7,233 nucleotides of DNA from an uncultured Burkholderiales bacterium (lineage in GTDB: Bacteria > Pseudomonadota > Gammaproteobacteria > Burkholderiales > Burkholderiaceae): positions 1 through 7,233 of the forward strand of contig CALBEV010000050.1 of assembly GCA_937891045.1 (NCBI GenBank), in the 5' to 3' direction. Every line of letters begins with the position of its first letter. Within the stretch, counting starts at the first letter, position 1. This document shows positions 4,584 to 7,233 of this stretch, piece after piece. The position numbers were made by a program, and so were the translations under genes. Below the pieces are notes generated by a model. The model was not told the origin of the DNA and ran no database searches. It worked only from the letters and a program-made list of their open reading frames with translations.

Positions 4584-7233
4584 ATGAACCGAATTTACCG
4601 ATCTATCTGGAGCCCTAGCGCCGGCACTTGCGTGGCTACTTCTGAATACGCATGTGCGAAAGGCCGATCTGCATCATCGCCAACGGCATCCAAGTCAACG
4701 CGCGATACAGCGCTTGGGGCAAGCGCCATGGGCTTGGGGCACTGTCGGCAGTTGTCGCTGGCCTTGATGCTGGCCTGGGGTGGCCTGGCGATGGCCACGC
4801 CCACCGGTGGGGTGGTCAGTGCTGGCAGTGCCAGCATTACCCAAGCACCTGGGCAGATGACCATCACGCAATCCACCCCGAATGTGGCGATCAACTGGCA
4901 AAGCTTTGGCATTGCAGCCGGTCAATCGGTGCAGTTTGTGCAGCCCGGCAGCGGTTCGGTGGCACTGAACCGGGTGATCGGTGCCGACCCCTCGGCTATT
5001 CTGGGCCGCATGTCGGCCAACGGGCAGGTGTTCTTGGTCAACCCGAATGGCATCTTGTTTGGGTCTGGTGCCTCGGTGAATGTAGGGGGGCTGGTGGCCT
5101 CGACCCTGAACATCACCGATGGCGATTTCATGGCTGGGCGCTACCAGTTCTCGGGCCCGAGCACGGCCGAGTTGGTCAACCAGGGGGCCCTGCAAGCGGC
5201 AGAAGGTGGTTATGTGGCCTTGCTCGGTGCCCGTGTGAACAACCAAGGCTCGGTGCAGGCGCCCAACGGCAGCGTGGCCTTGGCCGCAGGCGAGTCCATG
5301 ACACTGGACCTGTTGGGCGAGCAGTTGTTGAACGTGCGCGTGGACCAAGGGGTGGCTGATGCCTTGCTGAGCAATGGCGGCCTGCTGCAAGCCGACGGCG
5401 GCCAGGTGCTCATGAGCACCCAGGCGGCGGGCAACTTGCTGGCCAATGCGGTGAACAACACCGGCGTGGTCCGGGCGCAGACGTTGGAAAACCGGCAAGG
5501 CACCATCGTTTTGCTGGGCAGCATGGACAACGGCACTGTGAGGCTCGGGGGCACGCTGGACGTGAGCGCCGGGCCTGGACAAAAGGCTGGTCGCGTGCTG
5601 GCCACAGGCCACCAAGTGGGCCTGTTCGATGCGCACATCTTGGCCTCGGGCGGCGAAGGCGGTGGCCAGGTCTTGATCGGTGGTGGTTACCAAGGCCGCG
5701 ACCCGGCTGTGCCACATGCCCAAGCGGTGTACATGAGCGCGGGTGCCACCATCGAGGCCAATGCCCGCGAGCAGGGCGATGGCGGGCAGGTGGTGTTGTG
5801 GTCCGATGGCAGCACACGGGCGCTGGGCCAGGTGTCGGCGCGCGGGGGGGCAAAAGGTGGCGATGGCGGCTTGATCGAAACCTCTGGCCAATGGCTGGAT
5901 GTGGCGGGGCTGCAGGTGGACACACGCGCACCGCTTGGGCAAATCGGCACCTGGCTGCTCGACCCGGCGGACATCACTATTTCTGGCGCGGCGACCACCG
6001 ATGCCACGGCTACTGGTGGGGTGTTTGCACCGAACTCGGGGGTCAGTGCCGCTAACGTCAACGTGGCCGATTTGGTGACCGCTTTGAACGCCAGCAACGT
6101 CACGGTGAGCACCGAAAACACTGGCTTGAGCGGCTCGGGCTCGGGTGACATCACTCTCAGCGCAGCGCTGACCTGGTCAGCCGCCACCACGCTTACCATG
6201 AACGCTGAACGTGATGTGAATGTGAATCAAGCCATCACAGCCACCGGCACCGACAGCAGTTTGGCGTTGATCGCTGGGCGCCATGTGAATGTGGCGGCGG
6301 GTGCAGCCATCACCACGACCACAGGCCAACTGGGCTTCACCGCGGCACAAGACGTCAACATCAATGCTGCAACGACCATCACCACCGGCAACTTGCAAGC
6401 GGTGGCGGGTGGCAACGTGACCATCAGTGCTGCGTCTACGATCACGACAGGGAATATGGTGCTGCGGGCCGACAACGACGGCACCGGTCCCGGTGCAGCA
6501 GCAGGTACCGTGGCCATCACCTGCGGCAGCAACTGCTTGACCATCACCACAGGCCAGCTGAGCATCCGATTCAACCCGGTGAATTACGCCAGCACCAGCA
6601 CCGAAGTGGTGGCCTACGATGCCAATTTGACGGGTGCTGGCACGCTCGATGCCAAAGCCTGGGTGTTTGGCAAGGGTGACAACAAGGTGTACGACGGCAC
6701 CACTGCGGCCACGGTGAGCGGCTTGTTGCCCGATGTGACGGCCGTGCAGCCGCCGGTGGTCTTGGGGTCGGTCAGTCTGGCCAACTTTGACACCCAACAT
6801 GTGGGCACGGACAAAGTCATCACGTATGCGTCTACTTTCTCAAATGCAGCCTACGATTTGTTTGCCGCAGCCGATGCCACTGCGGGCACCTACCAGACCC
6901 GAGCCGACATCACGGCGCAGGCACTGACCATCACCGAGCCAAACGCCATCAAGGCGTATGGGGCTACTTTTCAATCAGCAGGTTTCACGACTTCAGGGCT
7001 GGTGAACGGTGAGACAGTGGGCAGCGTGACCCTGGCCAGTGATGGGCAAGCAGCCACTGCCGGCGTGGCCGGTAGCCCCTATGCCATCGTCGCCAGCAAC
7101 GCGACAGGCGGCACATTTAACGCTGCCAACTACACCATCAGTTACGTAAACGGTGCGTTGACGGTCACGCCCGCGCCCCTGACGATCACGGCGCAAGACG
7201 TGAGCAAGGTGTATGGCCAGGCCCCCACCTTGT
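4584..7233 (+). CDS. TpsA exoprotein, filamentous haemagglutinin-like (3' partial)
   Basis: A large secreted or surface protein exported by the adjacent TpsB. The frame is open for 883 codons and leaves the window without a stop. Residues 1-71 form an extended signal peptide: the ESPR begins MNRIYRSIWSPSAG with VATSEYA, followed by a Ser/Thr-rich spacer, a hydrophobic core (LSLALMLAWGGLAMA) and a likely cut after A71. The TPS (haemagglutination activity) domain spans about 73-190, with INWQSFGIAAGQSVQFVQP (103-121), VALNRVIGADPS (126-137) and NPNGILFG (153-160). A glycine-rich beta-helix follows, with IGTWLLDPADITIS (454-467), a motif I associate with such exoproteins. Then come 21-residue repeats (575-627), a YDG domain starting near W693 (NKVYDGTTAATVSG), and MBG-type repeats from 780 (ALTIT...KAYGATF) and 865 (PLTIT...KVYGQAP). 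This suggests adhesion or biofilm, but no activity is proven, and the C-terminus, which decides anchoring or toxin function, is missing. Confidence 0.95.
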   Translation, partial: MNRIYRSIWSPSAGTCVATSEYACAKGRSASSPTASKSTRDTALGASAMGLGHCRQLSLALMLAWGGLAMATPTGGVVSAGSASITQAPGQMTITQSTPNVAINWQSFGIAAGQSVQFVQPGSGSVALNRVIGADPSAILGRMSANGQVFLVNPNGILFGSGASVNVGGLVASTLNITDGDFMAGRYQFSGPSTAELVNQGALQAAEGGYVALLGARVNNQGSVQAPNGSVALAAGESMTLDLLGEQLLNVRVDQGVADALLSNGGLLQADGGQVLMSTQAAGNLLANAVNNTGVVRAQTLENRQGTIVLLGSMDNGTVRLGGTLDVSAGPGQKAGRVLATGHQVGLFDAHILASGGEGGGQVLIGGGYQGRDPAVPHAQAVYMSAGATIEANAREQGDGGQVVLWSDGSTRALGQVSARGGAKGGDGGLIETSGQWLDVAGLQVDTRAPLGQIGTWLLDPADITISGAATTDATATGGVFAPNSGVSAANVNVADLVTALNASNVTVSTENTGLSGSGSGDITLSAALTWSAATTLTMNAERDVNVNQAITATGTDSSLALIAGRHVNVAAGAAITTTTGQLGFTAAQDVNINAATTITTGNLQAVAGGNVTISAASTITTGNMVLRADNDGTGPGAAAGTVAITCGSNCLTITTGQLSIRFNPVNYASTSTEVVAYDANLTGAGTLDAKAWVFGKGDNKVYDGTTAATVSGLLPDVTAVQPPVVLGSVSLANFDTQHVGTDKVITYASTFSNAAYDLFAAADATAGTYQTRADITAQALTITEPNAIKAYGATFQSAGFTTSGLVNGETVGSVTLASDGQAATAGVAGSPYAIVASNATGGTFNAANYTISYVNGALTVTPAPLTITAQDVSKVYGQAPTL
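5844..5850 (+). repeat. G7 homopolymer within tpsA
   Basis: Codons 421-423 of tpsA read GGG GGG GCA, giving seven consecutive G. Gain or loss of one base would shift the frame and remove the YDG/MBG part. A G6 run also occurs at 5085-5090 in the TPS-domain coding region. Confidence 0.6.
6306..6464 (+). repeat. 21-residue beta-helix repeats in TpsA
   Basis: Three adjacent units share the pattern I-T-T-(T)-T-G-(Q/N) then a hydrophobic strand and (D/N)-V-x-I-x-A. The TTG glycines fall at residues 581, 602 and 623, an exact 21-residue period (63 bases). A further TITTGQL occurs at residues 653-659, outside this spacing. Period and composition fit turns of a right-handed beta-helix. Confidence 0.7.
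6921..7233 (+). repeat. MBG-type domain repeats (second one cut by the edge)
   Basis: A complete unit covers residues 780-864 and a second starts at 865, an exact 85-residue period. Each opens with LTIT, then a lysine and the YG motif (KAYG, KVYG). The first unit also has GLVNGETVGSVTL, GVAGSPYAI and NYTISYVNGALTVTPA. These are hallmarks of the bacterial MBG (mostly beta, glycine-rich) domain. At DNA level the two starts are clearly diverged, so they are not a recent duplication. More units probably follow outside the window. Confidence 0.8.

Noticed and set aside
4695..5942. Long minus-strand open frame (415 codons) opposite tpsA
   Set aside because: It is antisense to a strongly supported TpsA domain; its product is rich in His, Arg and Pro as expected of a GC-rich shadow frame, and it has no recognisable motif.
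6306..6464. CRISPR-like array from the regular 63-base spacing
   Set aside because: The repeat is at protein level, in frame, with diverged DNA and no constant repeat with unique spacers.

Overview
The window looks like chromosomal DNA of a GC-rich Gram-negative bacterium. Three housekeeping-type genes are followed by a two-partner secretion (TPS, type Vb) locus that runs off the right edge. The PyrE and exonuclease III sequences, and the style of the secreted protein (ESPR signal peptide, TPS domain, YDG and MBG domains), suggest a betaproteobacterium, probably Burkholderiales and possibly Comamonadaceae. That placement is inferred from recognising protein style, not from a search.

Layout. 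Positions 1-349 hold no convincing gene: the stretch is more AT-rich, has only short broken reading frames, and its right end carries a hairpin that may terminate pyrE. pyrE (orotate phosphoribosyltransferase) lies on the minus strand at 350-1054. xth (exonuclease III family AP endonuclease) lies on the plus strand at 1053-1856. The two genes are head to head, and their ATG start codons overlap in one CATG palindrome at 1052-1055, so there is no intergenic DNA between them. A class I SAM-dependent methyltransferase lies on the minus strand (1892 to about 2557) and converges on xth with a 35-base gap.

After a 289-base divergent intergenic region with a G7 tract comes the TPS pair. The TpsB outer-membrane transporter (FhaC/ShlB type) is at 2847-4511. 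After 72 bases comes the TpsA exoprotein, 4584 to the end of the window, open for 883 codons with no stop. TpsB's POTRA domains should bind the N-terminal TPS domain of TpsA in the periplasm and thread the beta-helical exoprotein through the barrel to the surface. The visible part of TpsA has, in order, an extended signal peptide, a TPS domain, beta-helix repeats, a YDG domain, one complete MBG-type repeat and the start of a second. This architecture fits a large adhesin or surface filament. Its C-terminus, and so whether it is released, tethered or toxin-tipped, cannot be seen here.

The points most worth a second look are the fused start codons of pyrE and xth, the G7 tracts upstream of tpsB and inside tpsA, a 13-base perfect inverted repeat linking the pyrE stop to the downstream non-coding region, a strong hairpin inside tpsB, and a lone cysteine pair in TpsA.
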